A stretch of 19,575 nt of DNA, from the NCBI GenBank assembly GCA_013154135.1, contig JAADDB010000103.1, positions 1-19,575 of the forward strand, given 5' to 3'. This DNA comes from Chloroflexota bacterium. Lineage in GTDB: Bacteria; Chloroflexota; Anaerolineae; JAADDB01. Each line of letters opens with the position of its first letter. The stretch's first letter is position 1. The notes beneath the pieces were generated by a model, which saw nothing but the letters and a program-made list of their open reading frames with translations, had not been told where the DNA came from and ran no database searches. Both the position numbers and the translations under genes were made by a program. Positions 1-7,362 of the stretch are shown piece after piece.

Positions 1-371
1 CCCCTACCGTTCGTGAACCGCGATGTGTGGTCATGCCCGGTCGCCCGGGGCTGAACCCCCGGGCTAAATTTGGGGAAGCCCCCTGCGGGGGCTCTTTCGG
101 CCCTCACTCCACCCCTCGTGGGTTGCCGGGGGAAAGATACCAGGTATTCCGCCCCTCCTCTCTCCCAATGCTGGGAGAGAGGAGGGGACTAAGGGCGTTG
201 TGTGGAACACGGGGTAGAGGTGCATGACCGGCCGAGAATCGCCACACACGGCCCAGGGGGACGCTCTCGCCCCTCTTACTCGTTACTCGTTATGCGTTAT
301 AACATCGCCCATCCAAGCCGATCTCGTCCCCCACCCACCCCCCTTAATCGTTAATCGTCAATCGTTACTCA
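1..371. repeat. Gene-free spacer rich in hairpins and repeats
   Basis: No convincing gene lies in this stretch. It starts inside a dispersed element (CCCTACCGTTCGTG, then GCGATGTGT and GTCATG) that recurs at 19457-19490. Next come two GC-rich hairpins, GCCCGGGG/CCCCGGGC (43-50 with 57-64) and AGCCCCC/GGGGGCT (77-83 with 87-93), an arrangement resembling REP-type paired hairpins. A perfect 16-bp inverted repeat follows at 152-187, then two heptamer arrays at about 275-300 and 344-377. Short ORFs here have repeat-derived composition and no recognisable protein character. Confidence 0.7.
152..187. repeat. Perfect 16-bp inverted repeat, 4-nt loop
   Basis: The left arm CCCCTCCTCTCTCCCA (152-167) pairs perfectly with 172-187 around the loop ATGC. 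The stem is a pyrimidine/purine tract. No T-run follows on either strand, so an intrinsic terminator is not well supported. It lies about 185 bp beyond the 3' end of the methyltransferase gene, and a transcript-end processing signal or a REP-like element are both possible. Confidence 0.75.
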
Positions 372-1127
372 TCACTCCTCTCTCCCCTCCTTCTCCACCA
401 CCAAAAAGTGGGAGAGCCCCAGAATGCGCAAGGGCGTGCGCTCCAGTGCGTAGGTAACACCGCGAACAAAGCGTCCCAGCCGAGGGGAGCGGGCGATGAT
501 GTTGTCGTAGCCGGGGAAGATCTGGGTGTGGTATACCACCCGAACCGGCAGGTCGCGGAAGAGATCCCGCAAGCCCCAAGGGGTGTACGCGCGGACATGG
601 GGGGCAAGACGGTTGCGCAACACGTCGGGCAGGTAGTTGATCAGCGGTGTGTTGCCGAAGTGATACTTCCCACGCCAGAAATGCCCATGGGTCTCAAAGG
701 GGTAGAAGCGGTTGGGGCAAAAGAGGACAATGCGTCCTCCCGGCTTCAGCACCCGCACCATCTCCGCGACCGTCTGACGGTCATCCATCACGTGCTCGAT
801 GACCTCGTGACTGAGCACCGTGTCGAAAGTGTCATCCGGGAAGGGGAGGGCTTCCCCGGCCGCCTGGCAGAGGAGGGAAAGGGATTCCCCGGCAACGCGC
901 AGGACTTTGGCATCGATATCCAAACCGTAGACGTGAGGGGTATACCGCTGCAGCGCGTGGATGTACATGCCGATGCCGCACCCATCCACCAGAATGCGCG
1001 CCCCCTCCGTCTTCGCCCATTGCCGGATCAGACGAAGCCGCCGCTCCTGCCCTTCCCGCCAAACGTAACTGGGATGACCGAGTTTGGCCGCCTCTTCCGG
1101 AGTCCGTCTCACCGTATCTGAACCCAT
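372..1127 (-). CDS. Class I SAM-dependent methyltransferase
   Basis: A 251-residue protein with the class I methyltransferase core. Motif I is ILVDGCGIGMYI (residues 45-56). The acidic end of strand 2 is VYGLDID (67-72), which should contact the SAM ribose. LSHEVIEHV (105-113) and LKPGGRIVLFCPN (127-139) match later motifs of the Methyltransf_11/25 type. The conserved GxGxG appears as GCGIG. The substrate cannot be read from the sequence. Proteins with this layout (an EVIEHV motif, a C-terminal aromatic-rich half) act on quinones, lipids or sugars. The start is supported by AGGAGG four bases upstream of the ATG. The 5' end overlaps the upstream PPOX-type gene by 19 bases, so the two are probably cotranscribed and translationally coupled. 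Family assignment is secure; function is open. Confidence 0.9.
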   Translation of the reverse strand: MGSDTVRRTPEEAAKLGHPSYVWREGQERRLRLIRQWAKTEGARILVDGCGIGMYIHALQRYTPHVYGLDIDAKVLRVAGESLSLLCQAAGEALPFPDDTFDTVLSHEVIEHVMDDRQTVAEMVRVLKPGGRIVLFCPNRFYPFETHGHFWRGKYHFGNTPLINYLPDVLRNRLAPHVRAYTPWGLRDLFRDLPVRVVYHTQIFPGYDNIIARSPRLGRFVRGVTYALERTPLRILGLSHFLVVEKEGREE

Positions 1128-1612
1128 GAGCCCTCCTCACTCCGTTGCCATTCTTTTTTGTGGCCGAAGGCCACCCGGTTGTCGATGATCCGCACCCAGG
1201 TAAGGCGGATGGCGTACCAACGGGCATCCGCCAGGGCCGCGCGCAGTTGTTGGACCGAAGGCACGGCCGTGTCGAACAGGTCACGGAGGCAAGGGAACTT
1301 CTGGACATAAGCGTCCCAGGCCTCGCGATGCATCTCCGGCGGGAGCTCATAGGCCCACCCGCGCGCCTGAAGCCCCTGGATCCACTGCCACTCCTGTCCC
1401 TCCCTGTAGACCGCCAGTGCCACAAGGGGATGGTGCACCACATTGCGCACGTGCTCCGTGTGAGGGGAGGAGATGAACACCAAGTCTCCTTGGGGCAAAA
1501 GCGCGTAGAAAAGGGGAGCCACTGCCGGATGCCCTTCCCCATCCCGCGTGCTCAAGGCCAACGTTGTATGCGATTCTAGGTATGTGTGGACTTCTGTTGG
1601 TAGTCGGTTCAT
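1109..1612 (-). CDS. PPOX-type FMN-binding split-barrel protein
   Basis: A 167-residue protein resembling pyridoxamine 5'-phosphate oxidase-like flavoproteins. Residues 6-70 give the typical split-barrel start: VHTYLESHTTLALSTRD, then HPAVAPLFYAL, LVFISSPHTEHVRN and HPLVALAVYRE. The SSPHTEHVRN segment corresponds to the stretch that usually contacts flavin phosphate in this fold. The C-terminal half (WYAIRLTWVRIIDN) ends the barrel. It is shorter than true PdxH, and nothing shows that pyridoxamine phosphate is its substrate. Flavin reductase-like or heme-degradation-like roles occur in this superfamily. No good Shine-Dalgarno precedes the ATG, and the sequence just upstream is a heptamer repeat array. 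It overlaps the methyltransferase gene by 19 bases. Confidence 0.85.
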   Translation of the reverse strand: MNRLPTEVHTYLESHTTLALSTRDGEGHPAVAPLFYALLPQGDLVFISSPHTEHVRNVVHHPLVALAVYREGQEWQWIQGLQARGWAYELPPEMHREAWDAYVQKFPCLRDLFDTAVPSVQQLRAALADARWYAIRLTWVRIIDNRVAFGHKKEWQRSEEGSWVQIR

Positions 1613-1631
1613 AGATGAAGGTGGTGGTGAG

Positions 1632-1674
1632 TAAAGAGTAACGATTGACGATTAACGAGTAAATGAGTGATGAG
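1632..1674. repeat. Degenerate heptamer repeat array
   Basis: This array fills much of the 80-bp spacer between two genes. It reads as 7-base units GAGTAAC, GATTGAC, GATTAAC, GAGTAAA, then GAGTGATGAG. The same units recur at 275-300, 344-377, 6923-6951, 7290-7313, 11742-11776 (degraded) and 19402-19436. They are always outside the recognised genes. Confidence 0.8.
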
Positions 1675-1692
1675 AGCCGGGCGCTAATACCC

Positions 1693-4600
1693 CTAACGCC
1701 ACAGAATACGTAATCGGGGGCGCACTTTGGCCGAAAGCCATTCCCGGCTCGGGAACATCAACGTGACCGGGGAGTCCCCGTGCGCCTCCAGGAGGATGCC
1801 CCAGTTCTGGTCGGGATGAGCCTGCCAGGCCCGAACAGCTTCGGTGACGTCTACCGCGACCCATCCGGCCCGGCGCTGAACCGACACTTGCCCCAAAAGC
1901 GCGCCGCGATCCCTCGTCCCCCGGGCCCCGGGCACGTCCCAAGGAGTCCCCACGTCCGCCTGCTCCCACGTCGCGGTCTCCTCCTGCCAGGGGCGACGCA
2001 TCATGTACGCGTCCAGCGTGACCGGCTGGTCCGAACTCCGCTGCATGAGGAAGAGCTCCAACACCGCCCGCTCTACCTGGGCCTGAGCAGGCAAGGAAAG
2101 TCCCTCAAAACGGAGGAGGAGGGACGCGCCTTCCAACGTGCGGACGTAGAGGTGGGCTTCCCGGCCCAGGGAAAGGGTATGCTGCCAGCGGTCCAGCGTT
2201 GTATCCCGCGTGCCCGTATAACTTCCCATCCCATCCTGGAACACCGCCTCCTGCACGGGATGCGTGGGCGTGGGAGAAGGGGTGGAAGAGGGCGTGGGTG
2301 TGGCCGTGGGCGGGACTGTGCCGGGCAACAAGGTGAGGGGCGCGTGGTCCGCGTCCGGGTCGATGGTCGAATAGCCGGCCCAGATGAGATACGTGTCCCA
2401 GTCCCCTCCATCATCATCGTCGTGAATGCCCCAGGTGAACAGGAGCTCCCGTTCGGGATCGGGGGTCAACACGTGCAACACGGGCCAGGGGATGGCCAAT
2501 TCCACCAAATATCCTCCGGGGACAGGGCGGACCGCGTGGCGCACCCCGGCCGGCAGCACACGGGATCCGAAATCCGTAGCCCGACCATCCACCACCAGGG
2601 TAATTTGGTGGAACCCCTCGCCGGCCTGACCGGGCGTCCCGTTCACCGCGAACTCCACCCCATCATCCCGCCAGACATCAATACTGTCCTGCCCCACGAG
2701 CACATCATCCACAATGTGCGCGGCAAAGTAGAGGTACTCCCCATCCCACGCGCTCCACAACCACCCGCTGAGGTCCGAGGGAGCAGGACGCTGGCGAAAC
2801 ACCGTATCCGCGCTGTCCGAACTCAAATAGGCCACCGGAGCGCCCTTCCACTCATCCAACACCCCATCAATGACCACGGGCGTGACCCGCACAGGCACGT
2901 ACAGGTGCTTGGGGCCGGGCGTAGGCGTGGGCAGAGGGGGCGTGGGCGTCATGGGCGGCAAAGTGGCCGTGGGCGAAGGAGTCGCAGGCCGCGTTGGGGT
3001 GAAGGTCGCGGTCCACGTAGGCGTGGGCGTTGGGGTGAAAGTGGGTGTCCACGTGGGCGTGGGCGTCGGCGTAAAGGTGGGAGAAGGTGTGGGAGTCGGG
3101 GTGGGCGTGGGAACCGTGTACCGGATGACCAGGCGCGGGCGCTGGTCAGGGTCATTCCATTCCGAGCTGAGGAAGGTGTACTGGACGCCGCCGGAGCTCG
3201 CACCTTCCAGCAACAGCCCCTGATTCATCTCCGGATCGCGCACCCACTCCTGGACCAACGCGGTCACATCCAGCTGAGTCCACCCACGGGTCTGGTCGAT
3301 CACCACCTCGGCCGCGGGGTTTGGCGCGCGGTCTCCCGCGCCTTGGGCCCCGGGCTCGTCCCACGGTCCTCTTCCTGTGGACTGCCAGGTCGCTCCTGTC
3401 TCATCCCACGCGCGGCGCAACGCGTACGCCCGCAACGTCAGGGGAAGCCCTCGATCCCGGGTCGTGTGGTACAGGTGCAATGTGGCTTCCTGCACAATGG
3501 CTTGCCGCGGGATGAGCTGGAGCGGGAAGCGCAGCAGGGCCACCCGCACATACCCGGAGCGGAGGAGGAGGATTCGCTCGCCACCGTAAGCTTGACTCGG
3601 CTCCCACCGGCTCAAATACGTATCGTCCACCGTGTAAGGCTGTCCCGCGACCGTGGCCCCTTCGTACAAGGTGAGCTCTTCCACACTGCTCCGGGTGGGC
3701 GAAGGGGTGAAGGTGAAGGTGGGACTTGCGGTGGGCGATGGCGATGGCGTGGGCGTGGCGCGCTCTCCCGGGTCCGCCGCGTATGTGATGACGAGCTGGG
3801 GACGCAGGTCCAGCGTGGGCGCGTTGCTGCTGAAGATGTTGTAGTACCCCGGACCTCCCCCTGTCACCTCCAGGAGAACCCCTTGGTTGGACTGGGGATC
3901 CCGGACCCATTGCTGGACCAGAGGGGTCAAGTCCAAGGCGATCCACCCCCCGCCGATCTCCACCGTCTGCTGGGTGACCGCGTGGGGGATTCGGTCTTCC
4001 ACGCCTTCGGCGCCCGGTTCGCTCCAGGGTTCCCCGCGGCGAGCTGTACGCCATGTGGCTTCCATCTCTTCCCAGCCGCGGCGCAAGGGGAAGGCGCTGA
4101 TCTGGATGGGCTCGCTGTTGCTGCGGTTGATGACCCACAAGCGCAACTCCGCGTGCCACACGGTGGCGTGGTAGGGGATGAGTTGGGTGTCAAAGCGGAG
4201 CAAAGTCTTCCGCACGTCCCGACGCAGGCTGAGGGCCATGTCCGCGCCGTAATTGACGTCCGGGTTCCACCGTTCGATGTACGTATCCTGGGCGCCCTGG
4301 TAGACCCGCCCTGTACCCGGATCGCTGCCGTTTTGGAGGATGATGGTGGTGGGTGTGGGCGTAGGCGTGGGGGTAGGCGTGAGCGTGGGGGTAGGTGTAC
4401 GTGTGGGTGGGGGGGTGGGGGTGAAGGTGGGTGCCCCCGGGGTGATGGGCGTCCACGTGCGCGTGGCCGTCGCGGTGAAGGTGGGGGTAGGGGTCGCGCA
4501 CACACCGCCCGGACAGGGTGTGGGTGTGGGCGTGGGCATGGTGTAGTAGAGGATGAGTCGCGGGCGCTTGCTGGGGTCGGGATACTGGTTGGACGCGAAT

Positions 4601-6783
4601 TCCATGTACAGGCTCTTGTTGCCCAGGATCCACCCCTTCAGGAGGACGCCCCGGTTGGTCTCCGGGTGGGCCATCCACCGTTTGACCAGGGGGGTCAGGT
4701 CCAACTCATACCACCGGTATTGAGGGCCGATCCAGACATCATCGGTCAGGTGGGGTGCCCGGTCGTAGGTGGTGTCCTCGGCCCCACCCTTGGCCCACGG
4801 ACGGCCGTTCGCGGCCTGAAGCCAGGTGGCCTCCAGCTCCTCCCAGGGCTTGTACAGGTCGTAGGCCCGAACCCACCCGGTGCTCCACCAGGGTTCCCGG
4901 GTGATGTAGTAGAGGGAGAGTTCTGCTCCGATGAGGGTGGCACCGGGAGGAAGTTGGGGCAAGTTCCCAAAGCGAATGAGGGTGCGCTTGCCGCCGAAGG
5001 TGTCCACAGCCAAGACCTGGGCCCGCCCGAAGTTGTGGGTCGGCACTTTCACGTCCATGTAGGTATCCGCGCCGCCCCGGTAGCCGTCCACACCGTGTTG
5101 GAGGATGAGGGTGTGGACCGAGGGACGCGGGGTCGGCGTGGGCGTTTGGGTACCCGCGGTCGGGGTCGGGGTGGCTGTGGGCAGAGGGGTGGGCGAAGGT
5201 TGGGCGCGTTCGTTGCGGATGACTTCAACGAAGTGGATGTACTCGTCGCCGTCGTTGCGGGAGCAGATGCGGAAATCACTCCCACCGGTCTGCCGGTTGG
5301 CCAGGATCGCGTCGTCCAGGACGAAGGTGCGCGTGACCCATTTGCCCGAGTTCTGCTTGCGCACGATCCCGGCACTTCGGTAGATGTAGTCCCGCGCGTC
5401 GTATTGGAGCTCCCAGGTGTCCCGCCCCCGGTCGTAATACGTCACGCGGATGGTGACGCCGGGCGGGCCGTTGTGGAAGTACGCGTCGTCGACCTTGAAA
5501 TACATGCAGGGGTTGCCGGTCCGCTCATCAGTGCGCCGGGTAAAACGGCCTTCGGGCTGGGGCCCCACGTTGAACTCGGCCACGGTCTTGCCCCCGGGCA
5601 CCGAGTCATCCTGGTAGAGCCAGAAGGAGAAGTTGGTGTGCTGGCGCAACCGGGGGGAGTAGATGCGCGGGTTATGTGGGTCGCTGTCCCGCAACGCAAC
5701 CCACACGCTGGGTGTGTCGCCGGGAGTGCGGCCCAGGTATTTGTGCGCGAATAGGAGCTCATCCTGGTAGTCGCTGTTGGCCGTGATGCCGGAGTTGAGG
5801 ACAAGGTAATCCGCATGTTTGTCCAGTGCGTTGTACACGCCCCAGATGAACTGGCCGGACGCGTCGTCAAAGTAGTAGTTGTACCCTTCGAACGCGATGG
5901 GCACGTGAGCCCACCATCGCCACATGAGTTCGGCCCACCCCGCGCCGCAGCTGTTGTCCCGGGTACAGCCGTCCTCTTCGCTGAAGATGGCGTTCCCCGT
6001 GTCCGCGAGGAGGAGGTTCCACTTCAGGCCGATGCCCTTTTCCGCCGCGTAGTCGGATGTTTCCTTGCGCTCGCTCCAGCGGAGGAAGTGGCCCATCTGG
6101 AAGAGGAGAGGGGTGTCCGGGAACGCGTCGCGGTACATGTCCAGGATGCGCTTGACGGTCTGAACCCAGAGGTCGGAGGTGAGCCCGTGATCCCGTACGC
6201 AGTTGTTGAGCCCGCTTTCCACGGGCCGGGCTTCGCCGTAGACGCCGGTGGAGACTTCGATGAACGCGACGCGCGGGTCGCCGTTGTAACGTTGACCCAA
6301 GGCCTGGAGGAAGGTGCGGTACGCGGCTTGCCAATCGGCATCCCAGTATTTGGGGACGCTGAATTCGTCGTAGCAGAAGATGTGGGCGTTGGGATGGGCT
6401 TCGTACACCCAGGCGGGGGTGACGTCGCCACCGCTGTCCGCGCCTTTGTAGGTGTTGACCGCGAAGCCCACTTTTTTGCCCAGCGCGACTTGTTGGTCAA
6501 TCCAGGTGTCGATCAGTTCCCAGTTGTAGTATCCCGGCGCGGGGTTGATCTCATCCCAGTTGAAGTTCCGGTGTCCCCCCACCACCGCGGAAAAACGAGG
6601 GTTGACGTTGTTGAAGTCCTCAAAGGTGTAGACACCGGGATATCGGGCATTGGGCAGACGACCGGGAATCGGGGTCAAGGGCAGGGTATCCGCGGGGGCA
6701 GAGTGGGTTGTGATCGCGAGTGCACTCAGCAGGATGGCCAGAAGCACACCCAACAGGTAATAGGCCTTGCGTCGATGGATCAT
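1693..6783 (-). CDS. Giant secreted glycosidase-like protein with DNRLRE and CBM9 modules
   Basis: About 1,696 residues from the ATG at 6783, which has AAAGG seven bases upstream; a GTG at 6819 would add 12 residues. Residues 1-30 form a signal peptide (LLGVLLAILLSALAI). Residues about 40-400 look like a (beta/alpha)8 glycosidase of the GH-A type: NFNWDEINPAPGYYNWE is the usual N-terminal signature, and the Glu residues in AFIEVSTGVYGEARP and PIAFEGYNYYF are candidate acid/base and nucleophile. A beta-rich region follows to about 520. TP-rich linkers then separate DNRLRE modules at about 557-748, 813-1001, 1035-1223 and 1510-1696, each with a TW..A..G.PW..PGA core. A CBM9-like module lies at about 1291-1488 (VIDGVLDEWKG, WDGEYLYFAAHIVDD, YLVELAIPW). 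Likely exported and attached to or released near polysaccharide. The exact glycosidase family is not certain. Confidence 0.82.
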   Translation of the reverse strand: MIHRRKAYYLLGVLLAILLSALAITTHSAPADTLPLTPIPGRLPNARYPGVYTFEDFNNVNPRFSAVVGGHRNFNWDEINPAPGYYNWELIDTWIDQQVALGKKVGFAVNTYKGADSGGDVTPAWVYEAHPNAHIFCYDEFSVPKYWDADWQAAYRTFLQALGQRYNGDPRVAFIEVSTGVYGEARPVESGLNNCVRDHGLTSDLWVQTVKRILDMYRDAFPDTPLLFQMGHFLRWSERKETSDYAAEKGIGLKWNLLLADTGNAIFSEEDGCTRDNSCGAGWAELMWRWWAHVPIAFEGYNYYFDDASGQFIWGVYNALDKHADYLVLNSGITANSDYQDELLFAHKYLGRTPGDTPSVWVALRDSDPHNPRIYSPRLRQHTNFSFWLYQDDSVPGGKTVAEFNVGPQPEGRFTRRTDERTGNPCMYFKVDDAYFHNGPPGVTIRVTYYDRGRDTWELQYDARDYIYRSAGIVRKQNSGKWVTRTFVLDDAILANRQTGGSDFRICSRNDGDEYIHFVEVIRNERAQPSPTPLPTATPTPTAGTQTPTPTPRPSVHTLILQHGVDGYRGGADTYMDVKVPTHNFGRAQVLAVDTFGGKRTLIRFGNLPQLPPGATLIGAELSLYYITREPWWSTGWVRAYDLYKPWEELEATWLQAANGRPWAKGGAEDTTYDRAPHLTDDVWIGPQYRWYELDLTPLVKRWMAHPETNRGVLLKGWILGNKSLYMEFASNQYPDPSKRPRLILYYTMPTPTPTPCPGGVCATPTPTFTATATRTWTPITPGAPTFTPTPPPTRTPTPTLTPTPTPTPTPTTIILQNGSDPGTGRVYQGAQDTYIERWNPDVNYGADMALSLRRDVRKTLLRFDTQLIPYHATVWHAELRLWVINRSNSEPIQISAFPLRRGWEEMEATWRTARRGEPWSEPGAEGVEDRIPHAVTQQTVEIGGGWIALDLTPLVQQWVRDPQSNQGVLLEVTGGGPGYYNIFSSNAPTLDLRPQLVITYAADPGERATPTPSPSPTASPTFTFTPSPTRSSVEELTLYEGATVAGQPYTVDDTYLSRWEPSQAYGGERILLLRSGYVRVALLRFPLQLIPRQAIVQEATLHLYHTTRDRGLPLTLRAYALRRAWDETGATWQSTGRGPWDEPGAQGAGDRAPNPAAEVVIDQTRGWTQLDVTALVQEWVRDPEMNQGLLLEGASSGGVQYTFLSSEWNDPDQRPRLVIRYTVPTPTPTPTPSPTFTPTPTPTWTPTFTPTPTPTWTATFTPTRPATPSPTATLPPMTPTPPLPTPTPGPKHLYVPVRVTPVVIDGVLDEWKGAPVAYLSSDSADTVFRQRPAPSDLSGWLWSAWDGEYLYFAAHIVDDVLVGQDSIDVWRDDGVEFAVNGTPGQAGEGFHQITLVVDGRATDFGSRVLPAGVRHAVRPVPGGYLVELAIPWPVLHVLTPDPERELLFTWGIHDDDDGGDWDTYLIWAGYSTIDPDADHAPLTLLPGTVPPTATPTPSSTPSPTPTHPVQEAVFQDGMGSYTGTRDTTLDRWQHTLSLGREAHLYVRTLEGASLLLRFEGLSLPAQAQVERAVLELFLMQRSSDQPVTLDAYMMRRPWQEETATWEQADVGTPWDVPGARGTRDRGALLGQVSVQRRAGWVAVDVTEAVRAWQAHPDQNWGILLEAHGDSPVTLMFPSREWLSAKVRPRLRILWR
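2910..3115 (-). repeat. Low-complexity TP-linker-coding DNA (longest of five)
   Basis: The linkers of the giant secreted protein are encoded by near-tandem GGGCGTGGGCGT-type DNA (plus-strand view). The longest is here; others lie at about 2255-2320, 3690-3760, 4340-4540 and 5110-5215. They encode Thr-Pro repeats with some Phe, Trp and Ala interruptions. Such tracts are typical spacers between extracellular modules and are prone to slippage and recombination. Confidence 0.75.
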
Positions 6784-6882
6784 AGAATCGCCTTTGTACG
6801 GTGTATCGTTAGGTATCACCCCCTATGAGCATGGCCTGTGTGGCGAGTGTGGGGGCAGGTGTTGCGGTCCCCGAGTGGCTCT

Positions 6883-6910
6883 ATTATACTGATGCCGTTG
6901 GAGTTGGCAA
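6883..6910 (-). promoter_or_regulatory. Sigma-70-type promoter of the giant secreted-protein gene
   Basis: On the minus strand TTGCCA (6905-6910) and TATAAT (6883-6888) are separated by 16 bases. The -10 is a perfect consensus and the -35 matches five of six. Transcription would start near 6876, leaving a leader of about 90 bases before the ATG at 6783. The sequence is outside any gene. Confidence 0.7.
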
Positions 6911-6938
6911 AAGAGAGAAGGGGAGTAAGGAGTAACGA

Positions 6939-7262
6939 TTGACGATTAACCTAGATTTTGCGCAATCAGCGGGCAAAGCACGAAAAACGCCCTTTTTTGG
7001 ACACTTGCAGGAGGCCATAGCGCCCCTTTTCAAGGCTCAGTACAACCTGGATAGAGTACTTTCACCTGGCGATAGCTTTCATGGCCGAGAGATCGCCTAC
7101 CTGGCTCGTGGTTGGAGTGCTTATCCATGGTTAGACCTGGCCGAACTCTTCGATATGGTGGGGCTCGATCCGGATGCTGGTCTATATGTAGTGGTTGTCC
7201 GGGGATGGGCCACTACATATAGTCCCACCACGGAAATGCTTTTTTTGATGCGTTTTTTGTGA
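6939..7262 (+). CDS. Orphan 107-residue ORF inside the inverted-repeat segment
   Basis: I do not recognise this protein. It would start at a TTG inside the left inverted repeat, with AAGGAG six bases upstream (6927-6932), and stop inside the right inverted repeat. The middle (about residues 18-90) has protein-like composition: FFGHLQEAIAPLFKAQ, SPGDSFHGREIAYLARGW, YPWLDLAELFDMVGLDPDAG, then LYVVVVRGW. There are no Cys residues, signal peptide, transmembrane segment or transposase motif. The last 25 codons overlap the 41-nt hairpin at 7182-7222, so the natural C-terminus may have been altered by rearrangement. It could be a small functional gene carried by the element, a decayed fragment of a larger protein, or a chance ORF. 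Confidence 0.35.
   Translation: MTINLDFAQSAGKARKTPFFGHLQEAIAPLFKAQYNLDRVLSPGDSFHGREIAYLARGWSAYPWLDLAELFDMVGLDPDAGLYVVVVRGWATTYSPTTEMLFLMRFL
7182..7222. repeat. Perfect 13-bp-arm hairpin within the element
   Basis: CTATATGTAGTGG (7182-7194) pairs perfectly with 7210-7222 across a 15-nt loop. One T:T mismatch followed by two further G:C pairs extends it outward. Two T-rich stretches follow within 40 bases (about 7240-7246 and 7253-7258), so it could also act as a plus-strand terminator for the small ORF, although the T-run is not immediately adjacent. Confidence 0.6.
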
Positions 7263-7362
7263 TATGGTATCTGATTGCGCAAAACTTGGGTTAATCGTCA
7301 ATCGTTACTCTTTAGCCCCTGGCCCGCCCGCCGCCAGGATACAACCGAGTTTCGTCCATCCA

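Larger units (their letters stand above)
6930..7310. mobile_element. Putative miniature element with 40-61 bp terminal inverted repeats
   Basis: The left end 6930-6969 and the reverse complement of 7271-7310 agree at 37 of 40 positions by eye. Each arm comprises three heptamer units (GAGTAAC, GATTGAC, GATTAAC) followed by a unique segment ending TTTTGCGCAATCAG. Homology continues inward more loosely (6970-6990 with 7250-7270, about 14 of 21, including AAAAACGC). The interior holds a 107-codon ORF and a hairpin at 7182-7222. The size of about 380 bp is far below that of any transposase-encoding IS, so if mobile it would be non-autonomous (MITE-like). No clear target-site duplication is visible. 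An alternative is that the arms are two members of the local repeat family that happen to be inverted, though shared non-heptamer sequence argues against that. Confidence 0.5.

Noticed and set aside
4340..4540. Regular short repeats that could suggest a CRISPR array
   Set aside because: The repeats are GGGCGT-type microsatellite DNA within an open frame encoding Thr-Pro linkers, with no repeat-spacer structure and no cas genes.
1780..5754. 1,324-codon open frame on the plus strand opposite the giant secreted-protein gene
   Set aside because: It mirrors the DNRLRE/linker gene and its protein is Gly/Arg-rich with VGVGVG runs, as expected from the complement of TP-linker DNA. The minus-strand frame has a signal peptide, known modules and a promoter.
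7318..7338. Hairpin CCTGGC/GCCAGG after the GH57 gene as a terminator
   Set aside because: The stem is only six bases and no T-run follows on the minus strand; the heptamer array follows instead.
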